Positions 30,684 through 40,040 of a stretch of DNA of 64,000 nucleotides are shown here, one piece after another. The position numbers were made by a program, and so were the translations under genes. The DNA is from Winogradskyella sp. GTDB taxonomy: Bacteria; Bacteroidota; Bacteroidia; Flavobacteriales; Flavobacteriaceae. The stretch's first letter is position 1. The number at the start of each line of letters is the position of its first letter. The DNA is taken from the NCBI RefSeq assembly GCF_013213835.1, contig NZ_JABSSU010000001.1:329546-393545 (forward strand), given 5' to 3'. Under the pieces are notes generated by a model, which was not told where the DNA came from, did no database searches, and worked only from the letters and a program-made list of their open reading frames with translations.

Positions 30684-32980
30684 GGTTAATATATATCTTG
30701 GTCTTAATGTTACTCCCAACACTAGCCTTTTCGCAAGAAGAGGCTTTTTACATTGAATTTACTGAGGTGTCCTTAAAAAAAGCGTTTGAGGATATTGAAA
30801 ATATATATGATATTCATTTTTCTTATAAAGATGATTATATAAAGGATAAAACAATTAGTCTAGAAGGAAAGGCTAGAATATTACCCGAATTATTATTAGA
30901 ACTTCAAGATATTACGAACTTATATTATCAAGTCGTAAGTAATAGATATGTTATTGTCAACCTATTACCAGATATACCGGCAAACATTGTAAAACTTGAT
31001 AAAGTTGTACTCGAAGCTTATTTAACCGATGGTATTGAGAAAAATACTGGTGGCTCCTTTAATATTCAACCTTCTAAGTTGGGTATTTTACCTGGTTTAA
31101 CTGAGCCAGATGTTTTAGAAAGTATACAACTATTGCCTGGTGTTTTAAGCCCTAATGAAACAGCCTCGGGTTTTTTTGTTAGAGGAGGATATGCTGATCA
31201 AAATAGAATATTATGGGATGGCATTAATATCTATCACAAAGGGCACTTGTTTGGTATGATTTCACCATTAAATCCCAATGTTGCTTCAAATATTAAATTC
31301 ATTAATAAAGGAACACATTCACGTTATGGTGAGCGCTTATCTAGCGTTATTGATATTACATCTAGTAACGAAATAACAAACAACCTAAAAGCAGAACTTG
31401 GTGTTAATGGTATTAATGCTGATGCGGTTTTAAATATTCCGATATTAAAAGATAAATTGAGTTTACAGACGTCTTTTAGGCGCAGTTACACAGATATATT
31501 TGAAACGTACACCTTTCGTCAGCTCGCTAATAAGGTGTTTGAAAATACCAAGATTAACGAAAATGAAGATGGCTCAAATGACTTTTCTTTTTTAGATTAT
31601 AATATAAAATTGAATTTTAAACCTCATAAGAATCACAGCCTTTTTGCAAGTATGATTCATATTGATAACCAATTAGATTATTTTTCAGAAGAGTTGGATA
31701 CTAATAGAGAATTTAATGATGTCTTAGCAATTTCTAATACTGGTTATGGAATGGGTTGGAACATCGTCTGGAACGATAAATTAAGCCATTCTAATCAAGC
31801 CTTTTTCTCGGATTATGCCTTCAATTATAATTTTATTACCATTGAAGACAATGCTCAGGTTTCAAATTTTGAAAAACGAAATACCATATTCGATTCTGGT
31901 ATATCCACTGAATTGAATTACAAACATTCTAATAGATTGAATTTTGATGTTGGTTATCAATATACACTCAAAGATGTGGCTTATGCGTTTATCAATACAA
32001 CCAATGTGAGTTTAATCTTAGATTCCGAAGAAAATATAGTGCAAACTCATAGTGCATACGCAAATGTAGATTATAAAAATCCAAAACTATTTGATGTATC
32101 TTTAGGCTTAAGAACAACCTATTTTCAAGAGCTTGATGCCGTAAGATTAGAACCACGATTACTTATTTTTAAGGATATTTCTGATAAGTTTAAAATTCAG
32201 GCGAGTGCTGAAATTAAGAATCAAATTATAAATGAAATTGACGAAACAGTTTTTAGCGATTTGTCCCTCGAAAACAGAGTTTGGAGACTATCTAATGGTG
32301 AAAATTCCCCTATAATAAATAGCAAACATGGATCAATTGGGTTTATTTATGATTTTGGTGATATCAGTATAGATGCAGATGTATATTACAAAGAATTGGA
32401 GAATGTTTCAGCTTTGTCTCTTGGTTTTCTTAACCCAGAAAGTATTGGTTTTAATATTGGGGACCAGAATATTTTTGGTACAGATCTGTTTTTAAAAAAA
32501 CGTTTTAATAAGTTTAATTCTTGGATTAGTTATTCCTTTAATAGAGCTAGAAGTCAGTTTAGAGATTTAAATAATAGTAGATCTTTTAAGTCAAAGTCAA
32601 ACGTCACACATGCTATTTCAACAGCATTGAGTTACAAAAGTAATGGTTTTCAGGTAGCATTAGGGTGGAAATGGCAAACTGGTAGACCTTTCACTTTAGC
32701 AGATGAGACCACAGATGGTTTAGTATTTAATAATGGTGTTAATACAGGCGAGTTACCAGTGTATCATCGATTAGATTTATCATCTACGTATACCTTTAAA
32801 ATGTCTAAGCAAAATAAACTAAGAGGTAAAGTAGGTCTATCTATTAGAAATCTCTACGGAAGAAACAATATTATTTCTAGAGAATATCGAGGTAATAACA
32901 GTCTTAATGATCCTGTAGAGTTAATTGAGCGCATTTCATTAGGCTTTACTCCTAATGTTATGTTTCGTGTGTATTGGTAA
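30680..32980 (+). CDS. TonB-dependent receptor with STN signalling domain
   Basis: A 766-residue outer-membrane receptor. A signal peptide (LMLLPTLAFSQ) is followed by an STN domain at about residues 22-95 (FTEVSLKKAFEDIENIYDIHFSY), the part that contacts FecR. A plug domain follows (VLESIQLLPGVLSPNETASGFFVRGG ... QNRILWDGINIYH) and then the barrel ending in FTPNVMFRVYW. Instead of a CarboxypepD-reg domain there is a short linker. Overlap with fecR is 4 nt. It is the sensor and transporter of the signalling locus. It is too short for a SusC protein and no SusD follows, so the substrate is open. Confidence 0.92.
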   Translation: MRLIYILVLMLLPTLAFSQEEAFYIEFTEVSLKKAFEDIENIYDIHFSYKDDYIKDKTISLEGKARILPELLLELQDITNLYYQVVSNRYVIVNLLPDIPANIVKLDKVVLEAYLTDGIEKNTGGSFNIQPSKLGILPGLTEPDVLESIQLLPGVLSPNETASGFFVRGGYADQNRILWDGINIYHKGHLFGMISPLNPNVASNIKFINKGTHSRYGERLSSVIDITSSNEITNNLKAELGVNGINADAVLNIPILKDKLSLQTSFRRSYTDIFETYTFRQLANKVFENTKINENEDGSNDFSFLDYNIKLNFKPHKNHSLFASMIHIDNQLDYFSEELDTNREFNDVLAISNTGYGMGWNIVWNDKLSHSNQAFFSDYAFNYNFITIEDNAQVSNFEKRNTIFDSGISTELNYKHSNRLNFDVGYQYTLKDVAYAFINTTNVSLILDSEENIVQTHSAYANVDYKNPKLFDVSLGLRTTYFQELDAVRLEPRLLIFKDISDKFKIQASAEIKNQIINEIDETVFSDLSLENRVWRLSNGENSPIINSKHGSIGFIYDFGDISIDADVYYKELENVSALSLGFLNPESIGFNIGDQNIFGTDLFLKKRFNKFNSWISYSFNRARSQFRDLNNSRSFKSKSNVTHAISTALSYKSNGFQVALGWKWQTGRPFTLADETTDGLVFNNGVNTGELPVYHRLDLSSTYTFKMSKQNKLRGKVGLSIRNLYGRNNIISREYRGNNSLNDPVELIERISLGFTPNVMFRVYW

Positions 32981-32985
32981 AAGAA

Positions 32986-33009
32986 ATGCCTTCACAAAAA
33001 TGAAGGCAT
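32986..33009 (+). terminator. Terminator after the STN receptor
   Basis: Stem ATGCCTTCA/TGAAGGCAT with loop caaaaa, 6 nt after the stop. The T-run is weak on the plus strand; the reverse-strand side also faces the DUF2141 gene. Confidence 0.55.
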
Positions 33010-33035
33010 CTGAATATTGTTTAGTTGGGTTTTAC

Positions 33036-33461
33036 TTAGAATCTAATATTTAAATCTAAATTTTCATTTGCTACTTCAAATTTGGCATCATCATAGCTTG
33101 GTGGTCCAAATGACATGTTGTTATTAGACATGCCGTAAGACTCTTTAGGCATTCCATTTTGTTCAAAGTCCATACGATTATTTTCGTTTTCGTCATGTAA
33201 TGCCATAATAGCATATTCACCAGGTAGGACATCTTCGAAAGTTACGGTTACTTTTCCGTCTTTAATTTCGGTTTCTACATTTTTAATGCCTTTACCTTTC
33301 ATAAAAGTTTCTGATGTATGCAATGCCATAACAACTTTACCATTGTCGTTTTTTACATTATCTATGGTAACTGTTATAGTAACACTAGATGCTGTCGAGT
33401 CTTGAGCAAAACTAATTAATGAAGAAAAAACTAAGGCGATGGTTAAAAATAAATGTTTCAT
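33036..33461 (-). CDS. DUF2141 exported protein
   Basis: A 141-residue protein with a Sec signal (LIALVFSSLISFAQ-like) and a single DUF2141 beta-sandwich. Visible features are ITVTIDNVKNDNGKVVMALH, VTFEDVLPGEYAIMALHDENENNRMDF and GMPKESYGMSNN, all characteristic of the family. The DENENNRMD stretch resembles a calcium-binding loop. It is monocistronic, convergent with the STN receptor. The function is unknown; it is a periplasmic or secreted protein. Confidence 0.88.
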   Translation of the reverse strand: MKHLFLTIALVFSSLISFAQDSTASSVTITVTIDNVKNDNGKVVMALHTSETFMKGKGIKNVETEIKDGKVTVTFEDVLPGEYAIMALHDENENNRMDFEQNGMPKESYGMSNNNMSFGPPSYDDAKFEVANENLDLNIRF

Positions 33462-33579
33462 AATAAAGTGTTTTAAATAGTATGTGTTGATTGATGAGTC
33501 AAATATCTAACAAACGCTTCTTCTAAGGTAATTGAAATTACTGAGTTGTAGAATTTAGGTGATGAGTTGTTATTTGGAG

Positions 33580-33665
33580 TAATTAGGGATTAGTAAATAG
33601 TAGTTTAAAGTATGAAGAGAAACTTATTACTAAATACTCTGAACTGTATACTGCCAACTAAACAC
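33580..33665. repeat. Low-complexity intergenic sequence after the DUF58 gene
   Basis: The region between the DUF2141 start and the DUF58 stop contains imperfect repeats of TTAGTAAT/TAGTAG-like words and a 'ctgtatactgccaact' segment. On the reverse strand it resembles decayed 'GGCAGTATACAG' words common in flavobacterial intergenic DNA. No gene is present. Confidence 0.4.
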
Positions 33666-33667
33666 TA

Positions 33668-34999
33668 TCACAACAATCCTCTAGCTTTTATTTCTAAGTA
33701 TTTATTAATAGTATTAATTGTTAGATCTTCTGGTGCCGTTAGTATTGACTGGATACCATATTTTTGAAGTTCACTTACTATTAAACGTTTTTCAAATGCA
33801 AATTTCTCTGCGATAACTTTGTCATAAGCCTGCTGAACGGTTTCTGCTGGTTCAGAAATTAGAGAATTGAGTTCGGTATTTTTAAAGAAGATAACAACCA
33901 GTAGATGATTTTTAGCAATACCTTTTAAATACGGTAATTGTCTGTGTAAACTATCTAGAGTTTCAAAATTGGTGTACAACAACATTAAACTGCGGTGCGT
34001 AATGTTACGTTTTACATCTGCGTAGAGTCTACTGTAATCACTTTCAAAGAAATCTGTACTCACATTGTATAAAGTCTCTAAAATGAGATTCATCTGAGAG
34101 GTTCTGCGTTCAGCAACAACAATGTTTTCAACCTTTTTGGAGAATGCTAAAATCCCAGCTTTATCTTGTTTTTTTAAGGCAACATTAGATATGACGAGTG
34201 ACGCATTAATAGCGTAATCTAGAAGTGTTAAACCATCAAAAGGCATTTTCATTACACGTCCTTTATCAATAACGGAATAAATAGGTTGTGATTTTTCATC
34301 CTGAAATTGATTCACCATGAGTTGATTACGCTTAGCTGTAGCTTTCCAGTTTATGGTTCTAAGGTCATCGCCAAGTACATAGTCTTTGATTTGTTCAAAT
34401 TCCATGGTGTGGCCAATTTTACGAATCTTTTTTATCCCATATTGATGCAGATTATTACTAATAGCTAGCAAATCATACTTACGTAGTTGCATAAAACTCG
34501 GATAGGTAGGTACCATAGCCTCATCATTGTACCAAAATCGTCGTGCAATAAGACCAAATACCGTAGTGACGTAAATATTTAGTTTACCAAAGTGATATTC
34601 GCCGCGTTCAACAGGTCTAAGCTTATATTCAATTTCTGAGGTGCTTGTTGCTTTTAATTTTCTGCTTATGTTAAAATCCCTCACCTGAAATTGTTCAGGT
34701 ATTTCATCTATAACATTAATGAAAACATTAAAAGTGTAGTAGTTTTCAATAATTAATCGAATAGGATTTTGATCGCCATTAGAAAACTTTTCGGGCAATA
34801 CACGTTGTCCTTTAACCCCATTTTTAGCAGCAAATAATATGATCGTATCTAAAACCGTTAATGTAACCAATAATAACAAAACTAATTTGGTAATGTTAAA
34901 GAGTCTCGGAAAAATGAAACTCAACACAAACAACACCATAATACCTATGCAAGCATAGAAGAATCTGTTTTGTAAATAAAATGGTTTAATACGTTTCAA
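33668..34999 (-). CDS. DUF58 domain protein
   Basis: A 443-residue protein with two N-terminal membrane helices (residues about 10-60) and the DUF58 signature DDLRTINWKATAKRNQLMVNQFQDE near residue 205. A von Willebrand A-like region follows (IYSVIDKGRVM and LLDYAINASLVISNVALK). DUF58 proteins usually accompany MoxR ATPases, and this gene follows moxR by 104 nt. It ends the reverse-strand membrane cluster. In relatives the set is tied to oxygen tolerance or protein maturation; here the role is inferred from the cluster. Confidence 0.9.
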   Translation of the reverse strand: MKRIKPFYLQNRFFYACIGIMVLFVLSFIFPRLFNITKLVLLLLVTLTVLDTIILFAAKNGVKGQRVLPEKFSNGDQNPIRLIIENYYTFNVFINVIDEIPEQFQVRDFNISRKLKATSTSEIEYKLRPVERGEYHFGKLNIYVTTVFGLIARRFWYNDEAMVPTYPSFMQLRKYDLLAISNNLHQYGIKKIRKIGHTMEFEQIKDYVLGDDLRTINWKATAKRNQLMVNQFQDEKSQPIYSVIDKGRVMKMPFDGLTLLDYAINASLVISNVALKKQDKAGILAFSKKVENIVVAERRTSQMNLILETLYNVSTDFFESDYSRLYADVKRNITHRSLMLLYTNFETLDSLHRQLPYLKGIAKNHLLVVIFFKNTELNSLISEPAETVQQAYDKVIAEKFAFEKRLIVSELQKYGIQSILTAPEDLTINTINKYLEIKARGLL

Positions 35000-35103
35000 A
35001 GGTTAGTATTTAGCGATTAGTAATAAGTAATTAGGCATAAGCAATATGTTTATTTTCTTATTTGTGTCTTCAAGCTTCGGTCTCCCAACTTCCAACTTCA
35101 GTC
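35000..35103. repeat. Low-complexity spacer between moxR and DUF58
   Basis: A 104 nt gap with repeated TTAG/TAAT words and a 'cggtctcccaacttccaacttcagtctt' type segment. It resembles the tandem run at 48426-48460 and similar decayed intergenic words. It could hold a promoter for the DUF58 gene. Confidence 0.4.
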
Positions 35104-36189
35104 TTACCTAGGAATTTCTACTGCCTCAATGATTTGTTTTATAATTTGTTTTGTGGTTACACCTTCCATTTCGCGCTCTGGTGTAACAATAACTCTATGC
35201 TGAAGAACTGGGATTGCTGCACGTTTAATATCTTCTGGTGTTACAAAATCTCTTCCGGCCATAGCAGCAAATGCTTTACTAGCTTTTAAAATAGCTATAG
35301 AAGCTCTTGGCGAAGCACCTAGATATAAAAACGGATTACTACGCGTATTGATTATAATATCAGCTATATATTTTAAAAGATGTGTTTCTATCAGAATCTG
35401 TTCTACCAAATTTTGAAACTTAGTAATTTGATCTTTCGCAAGGTGAGACGTCACCTGATCCGTTTTTGTATTACCCTTTAAATTTTGTTCCCTATTTAAA
35501 ATTTCGATTTCTTCTTCTAAATTAGGATAATCAATATCTATCTTAAATAAGAAACGATCTAACTGTGCCTCAGGTAATCTGTATGTGCCTTCTTGTTCAA
35601 CAGGGTTTTGGGTTGCCAAAACAATAAAGGGTAAATCCATTTTATACTTATGTCCATCAATAGTGATTTGACGCTCTTCCATAACTTCAAATAACGCAGC
35701 TTGGGTTTTTGCAGGTGCTCTGTTAATTTCATCAATAAGCACCATGTTAGAGAATATAGGACCTTGTTTAAATTCAAATTCAGAAGATTTCATATTAAAT
35801 ACAGATGTACCTAAAATATCACTAGGCATTAAATCTGGTGTAAACTGAATACGACTAAAATCTATATCTAACGATCTTGCTAATAACTTTGCCGAAATAG
35901 TTTTGGCTACTCCAGGAACGCCTTCAATAAGTGCGTGTCCGTTTGCTAAAATGGAAGCAATAAGCATATCTATCATTTCTTTTTGGCCAACAATAACTTT
36001 GCTTATTTCGTTTTTAATTAAGGAAATACCTTCTTTCAATTCTGAAAGATCAATTCGATTTTCAAAATTGATATCCTCAGTATTACTATCAATGATATGT
36101 TCTAAATGTTCAGATAAATTTTCTTCTGAAGCATTGGTGTTGTTCTCTTCAGTGTTTTCTGGTGTTAAGTCGTCGTTTTGCTGTTCCAT
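35104..36189 (-). CDS. MoxR family AAA+ ATPase
   Basis: A 361-residue ATPase. After an acidic N-terminus (about 40 residues rich in Glu and Asn) comes VIVGQKEMIDMLIASILANGHALIEGVPGVAKT, containing the Walker A motif. Walker B is MVLIDEINRAPAKTQAALFEVMEERQ, and sensor motifs are in VLATQNPVEQEGTYRLPEAQLDRFLFK. It acts as a chaperone-like ATPase on partner proteins. It sits two bases downstream of the DUF4350 gene on the reverse strand and is followed by its usual DUF58 partner. Confidence 0.95.
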   Translation of the reverse strand: MEQQNDDLTPENTEENNTNASEENLSEHLEHIIDSNTEDINFENRIDLSELKEGISLIKNEISKVIVGQKEMIDMLIASILANGHALIEGVPGVAKTISAKLLARSLDIDFSRIQFTPDLMPSDILGTSVFNMKSSEFEFKQGPIFSNMVLIDEINRAPAKTQAALFEVMEERQITIDGHKYKMDLPFIVLATQNPVEQEGTYRLPEAQLDRFLFKIDIDYPNLEEEIEILNREQNLKGNTKTDQVTSHLAKDQITKFQNLVEQILIETHLLKYIADIIINTRSNPFLYLGASPRASIAILKASKAFAAMAGRDFVTPEDIKRAAIPVLQHRVIVTPEREMEGVTTKQIIKQIIEAVEIPR

Positions 36190-36191
36190 AA

Positions 36192-37388
36192 TTATCTGTT
36201 ATAAAAGTCTTCTATTGCTTTGTTCAATTTTAATAAATCGTCCTCATTACAAAATGATTTTGATTTTAAATATGCAATTTGGTTGATTAATGCTTTAATG
36301 TTTTTATCATTCTTTCCTGATTTTAAAGATAAATTTTTAACAAACTTATCATCTAAAACTTGAGTATCTAAGTAATAAACACGTCTTATATACTCGAGGA
36401 AATATGTGATTTTTTTATTTATAAGATTATCGTGATCTTTTGTTTCGTAATATAGATTGCCAATTGTTTTAGCGAAATCAACAGTTGTATTTTCTAGTGG
36501 TTTAATGACCTTAACAACACGCTGTTTTCGTTTGGCATTAAAAATCATAAATATCAGTGTTGTAATTAAAACTAGATACCAGGCCCATCGTAAAGCAGGT
36601 TGACTTAAAATAAATCTTAAAGGCGAATTGCTAAGTGATTTCCTTGATTTATTTCTAGAATCAAAATAAATGGTTCTTTCCCCAAGATAAGACATTGCTG
36701 CTGCCGCATATTTTTGATTGTTCTTTTTAAGTAAATTGTAGTTTGTGAATGTTACTGGTTGCGTATGCAAATAAAAATGACCTTTTCCCCATGGTGTTTT
36801 AATGAAGTTAGCATGAGATTTTTTTTCAAATTTTTGATACCCTAAAACAGTGGTATATAACGTGTCAATCTTTGAAAAATGGATGTTGCTTAAACCTTTT
36901 TCAACTGTAATACTATCCTTTTTAAAGGATGTATTAGTAAAAGAAAGTTGTCCAGTACCTTTAAAACTGTAATCGTTATCAGTTCTAAAACCAAGGGAAT
37001 CCACAAGCTTATTCGGAAAATACTCCGATGAAATAAAAACATCATTCCCTGCGGCCGCAAAGCTAAGTAGTTCCTCAGCCGACGTATCATCAATATCAGA
37101 CTTTTTATCTATGTAAAGATATGAGCCAGAAATTGTATAACCACCATCATCCCAATTGTAGTATTCATCAAAATACTCATAAGGTGTCACTCTTATATCT
37201 TTGACTTTACTTTCTGGAAACAAGGTTTCAAGTTCTTCATAAAGCACATATGTCCCGAATGGGATTTTATGTGTTTCATTAAACGTATAATCCCAGTTGA
37301 CAGGTTGTGGTGTAGAAAATTCAACAATTATGATACCCACAAAGAGCATCACTAATATTCCGATATATATTCTCAGCGATTTGTTCAT
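36192..37388 (-). CDS. DUF4350 membrane protein
   Basis: A 398-residue protein with an N-terminal membrane helix (IYIGILVMLFVGIIIVEFS) and a second at about residues 265-285. The domain between them (TPQPVNWDYTFNETHKIPFGTYVLYEELETLFP) has the opening typical of DUF4350. It overlaps the DUF4129 gene by 4 nt and is 2 nt from moxR. It belongs to the conserved Bacteroidetes MoxR cluster; the biochemical role is unknown. Confidence 0.85.
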   Translation of the reverse strand: MNKSLRIYIGILVMLFVGIIIVEFSTPQPVNWDYTFNETHKIPFGTYVLYEELETLFPESKVKDIRVTPYEYFDEYYNWDDGGYTISGSYLYIDKKSDIDDTSAEELLSFAAAGNDVFISSEYFPNKLVDSLGFRTDNDYSFKGTGQLSFTNTSFKKDSITVEKGLSNIHFSKIDTLYTTVLGYQKFEKKSHANFIKTPWGKGHFYLHTQPVTFTNYNLLKKNNQKYAAAAMSYLGERTIYFDSRNKSRKSLSNSPLRFILSQPALRWAWYLVLITTLIFMIFNAKRKQRVVKVIKPLENTTVDFAKTIGNLYYETKDHDNLINKKITYFLEYIRRVYYLDTQVLDDKFVKNLSLKSGKNDKNIKALINQIAYLKSKSFCNEDDLLKLNKAIEDFYNR

Positions 37389-38122
37389 GACTTAATTGAA
37401 TTTAAGAATTGAGAAAACGCTGATTTTGCTTTATTGAATTGGGTGTTATCAATATCAAATTCGCCATACCATATATAATTATAGAGGTAAGACGTGTAAG
37501 AGAACTCCTTTTTTGTATTCTCAGATGTTATTTCGTAATAATAGTCGCTATTTGTTTTTTCTACATCATATTCAATTATTTCGGCCTGTGAAAGTTTCTT
37601 AAGAAGCCATAAGTAATAGTATCTAATGGCTAAACGATAATTATTTTCTTCCTCAGCCGATGTAATAAGCTTTTTAAAATCTGCTTCATGGATATTACTT
37701 TCTATATCGGTAACCGGAATAATGTTTTTATCTGATGATTTTCCGAAAATCCATTTGCCTTCTTTATTAATAATGGCTTTAACAATAAAGAAAATGACTA
37801 ATAAGAAAATGACAACATAAAATACCTTTAGCATTAAATCAACAGCATCATTGGCTTGAGCGTCAGAACCAAAATCGAATAAATCTTTAAAAAAATCCGC
37901 TAGCCATTGTTTAAAACGCGTCCACCAACCAGAGTTTTCTATGGTGCGCTCATATATAAAATCATTACCAGAATACTTTTCTTTGAGATCTTCAAATTGT
38001 CTTTTTTCAATTGGATCGTTGTCTTCAGAAACAATAATAGATGATTGAATTGCAAGTACTGTTGAGGTGACGAACAACACAATTACTGTAAAAGCGATAT
38101 TTAAGAATTTAAGTTTACTCAC
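37385..38122 (-). CDS. DUF4129 membrane protein
   Basis: A 245-residue protein with an N-terminal signal or anchor helix and a second helix at about residues 92-115 (VFYVVIFLLVIFFIVKAI). A C-terminal DUF4129 domain contains EENNYRLAIRYYYLWLLKKLSQAEII and YLYNYIWYGEFDID. It overlaps both neighbours: 8 nt with the upstream membrane protein and 4 nt with DUF4350. DUF4129 genes are standard members of MoxR-DUF58 clusters. The function is unknown. Confidence 0.85.
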   Translation of the reverse strand: MSKLKFLNIAFTVIVLFVTSTVLAIQSSIIVSEDNDPIEKRQFEDLKEKYSGNDFIYERTIENSGWWTRFKQWLADFFKDLFDFGSDAQANDAVDLMLKVFYVVIFLLVIFFIVKAIINKEGKWIFGKSSDKNIIPVTDIESNIHEADFKKLITSAEEENNYRLAIRYYYLWLLKKLSQAEIIEYDVEKTNSDYYYEITSENTKKEFSYTSYLYNYIWYGEFDIDNTQFNKAKSAFSQFLNSIKS

Positions 38123-39053
38123 CTGTTCCTATAAGGTCTATATCACTTTTAGTATTAATATTTTCAATATCCTCTTTTAGGCTATAGAACACAACGCCTT
38201 GATTGAGTTGTACAATAACATTAAGAACAATACTAAAGACAAAGGTTAGGATGAACATTAAAGCAAAAAGAACCATGGCAGATTTAGTGAGTTCTTCAGG
38301 ATCAGGATTTGTGCCAGATTCTATACCCATGAGCAAATCTCCTAAAAATATAAAATAAGGTACTAAAGTCACCACATTTTGAACAATGTAACTCATTAAG
38401 AAAAATAAGCCAACGCAAATAATTGCAGCCCAAAACTTAGAGCTAATAACTGTCCATGCGTATCCAAATGCATCCCATATGCTTTTCTTACCTTCTATAT
38501 ATTCCATTAAAGTACTTTGAAAAAGTAAGCTAACGGCACCAACTACTACAGGTAGCATTAACATACCTATGATGGTAATCATTAGAATAAAACTTATAAT
38601 AAATGCAACAATACCAATTGGAATTATCAGTAAAATTGAACACAATAAAAAGATGCAGATTTTACCAATATTACGTTTGTATTCATCAAAAATGTCTGAA
38701 GCCTTAAAGGCCTTGCTGTCATGTTTAGCATATAGCTTTAGATAGATTGGTACAAATGCATATTGCGTAACGCCAGCAGCTAAAGCTACAAATAAGAAAA
38801 CAAGCATAAATATTAAATACGTACCAGCATTTTCATTGATAAACTGCTCAACTTCACTTGGATTATTCTCAATGCCTCCAAAAAGGATTTCGCTATAAAA
38901 TTTTAAAAAGAAGTATCCCAATACCATAAGTATGAGTAGAAAACCACCATTTATAATGAAATAATTTTTGAATAAATGGCCACCATTTTTTCTTAAGAAA
39001 GCAAAGGTGTCTTGAAAAAATAAACCAAAATCTCGCGACTTATATAATTGCAT
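38115..39053 (-). CDS. Polytopic membrane protein of the MoxR cluster
   Basis: A 312-residue protein with about six hydrophobic segments and a short charged N-terminus (RDFGLFFQDTFAFLRKNGGHLFKN). The pattern, with long Ile/Leu-rich helices and loops such as YLKLYAKHDSKAFKASDIFDEYKRNIGK, resembles the glycerophosphodiester phosphodiesterase-type membrane domain family. I do not recognise catalytic motifs. It overlaps SpoIIM by 14 nt and DUF4129 by 8 nt, so the four genes are translated as one unit. Confidence 0.75.
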   Translation of the reverse strand: MQLYKSRDFGLFFQDTFAFLRKNGGHLFKNYFIINGGFLLILMVLGYFFLKFYSEILFGGIENNPSEVEQFINENAGTYLIFMLVFLFVALAAGVTQYAFVPIYLKLYAKHDSKAFKASDIFDEYKRNIGKICIFLLCSILLIIPIGIVAFIISFILMITIIGMLMLPVVVGAVSLLFQSTLMEYIEGKKSIWDAFGYAWTVISSKFWAAIICVGLFFLMSYIVQNVVTLVPYFIFLGDLLMGIESGTNPDPEELTKSAMVLFALMFILTFVFSIVLNVIVQLNQGVVFYSLKEDIENINTKSDIDLIGTGE

Positions 39054-40023
39054 GCAGTTTTTTAATTTTTTTGTTTACAATGAATGGATAAATCAAATAG
39101 TAAAAAGAGATTAAACTCAGCGTGAAAAGGATAATACTAACAGAAAGCCAATTGGGCATTGTATTGGAATAACGCGTTACATAACCTTCTAAGAAGCCCG
39201 CAGCTATAGTAAATGGAAATGTGCTAATTAAAATTTTTACCCCATTTTTCACACCCATTTTAAATGACGTAAGTCTAGAGAATGTCTTTGGAAACAGTAT
39301 GCTTGCCCCAAGCATAAGACCCGCAGCACCTTCAATAACTATTGCAAATATTTCCATCGATCCATGAATCCAGATGCCTCTAACACTTTCCCACAAAACA
39401 CCTTCTTTTTGAAAAAAGTATTGAAATGCTCCTACCATTATTCCGTTGTTTAGCATTACATAGGCTGTTCCTAAACCACCAAAAACTCCATAGATAAAAG
39501 ATATAATACCGACATACAAGTTATTAAGTGTAATACCAATAAAACTGCCCCAATTACTACCGCTTTTGTAAACTGCCACAGGATCCCCTGCTTCAATATT
39601 CTCTAAGGTTTTATTAACATAGGCGTCTCCCAATATAAGTCTTACAAAAGCATCATCGTAAGCTGCTGACAGTGCACCAATTGCAACAAAGCTTAAAAAG
39701 ATGATAAATGCATACAGTACATATCTTCTGTGTTCATAAACAATTAATGGTACTTCAGTTTTCCAGAAAAAGATAAATTTATTAGAGTCTTCTCTCTTTG
39801 TCTTATATATTTTCTGGAATGCTCTTGCTGTGAGGTTATTTAAATATAGAATTGTCTTACTTTTGGGATAATATGTTTGGGCGTAAGATAAATCGTTTAC
39901 TAATTGAATATAAAGAGAAGCGAGCTCATCGGGATTTTTAAGTTTTTTTCCGAAAATAGCTTTTTCAAAATTAAGCCATTTTTCTTTATTTTGTTTAATA
40001 AACGCAACTTCTCTCATAGGCAC
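39040..40023 (-). CDS. Stage II sporulation protein M (SpoIIM) family membrane protein
   Basis: A 327-residue membrane protein. The N-terminal ~95 residues are cytoplasmic and helical (MREVAFIKQNKEKWLNFEKA). Membrane helices then include RYVLYAFIIFLSFVAIGALSAAY and the SpoIIM segment NNLYVGIISFIYGVFGGLGTAYVMLNNGIMVGAF, followed by HGSMEIFAIVIEGAAGLMLG. It has no link to sporulation here; the family is widespread. It opens the reverse-strand MoxR cluster. Only 17 nt separate its start codon from that of the divergent RDD gene. Confidence 0.9.
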   Translation of the reverse strand: MPMREVAFIKQNKEKWLNFEKAIFGKKLKNPDELASLYIQLVNDLSYAQTYYPKSKTILYLNNLTARAFQKIYKTKREDSNKFIFFWKTEVPLIVYEHRRYVLYAFIIFLSFVAIGALSAAYDDAFVRLILGDAYVNKTLENIEAGDPVAVYKSGSNWGSFIGITLNNLYVGIISFIYGVFGGLGTAYVMLNNGIMVGAFQYFFQKEGVLWESVRGIWIHGSMEIFAIVIEGAAGLMLGASILFPKTFSRLTSFKMGVKNGVKILISTFPFTIAAGFLEGYVTRYSNTMPNWLSVSIILFTLSLISFYYLIYPFIVNKKIKKLHAII

Positions 40024-40040
40024 TCAAATTAAAGCATTTA

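Noticed and set aside
29187..32980. Ferric citrate (fec) transport locus
   Set aside because: The sigma/FecR/STN receptor design is shared by many signalling systems; nothing here indicates iron citrate as ligand.
39040..40023. A sporulation gene
   Set aside because: SpoIIM-family proteins are widespread in non-sporulating bacteria and here belong to a MoxR membrane cluster.
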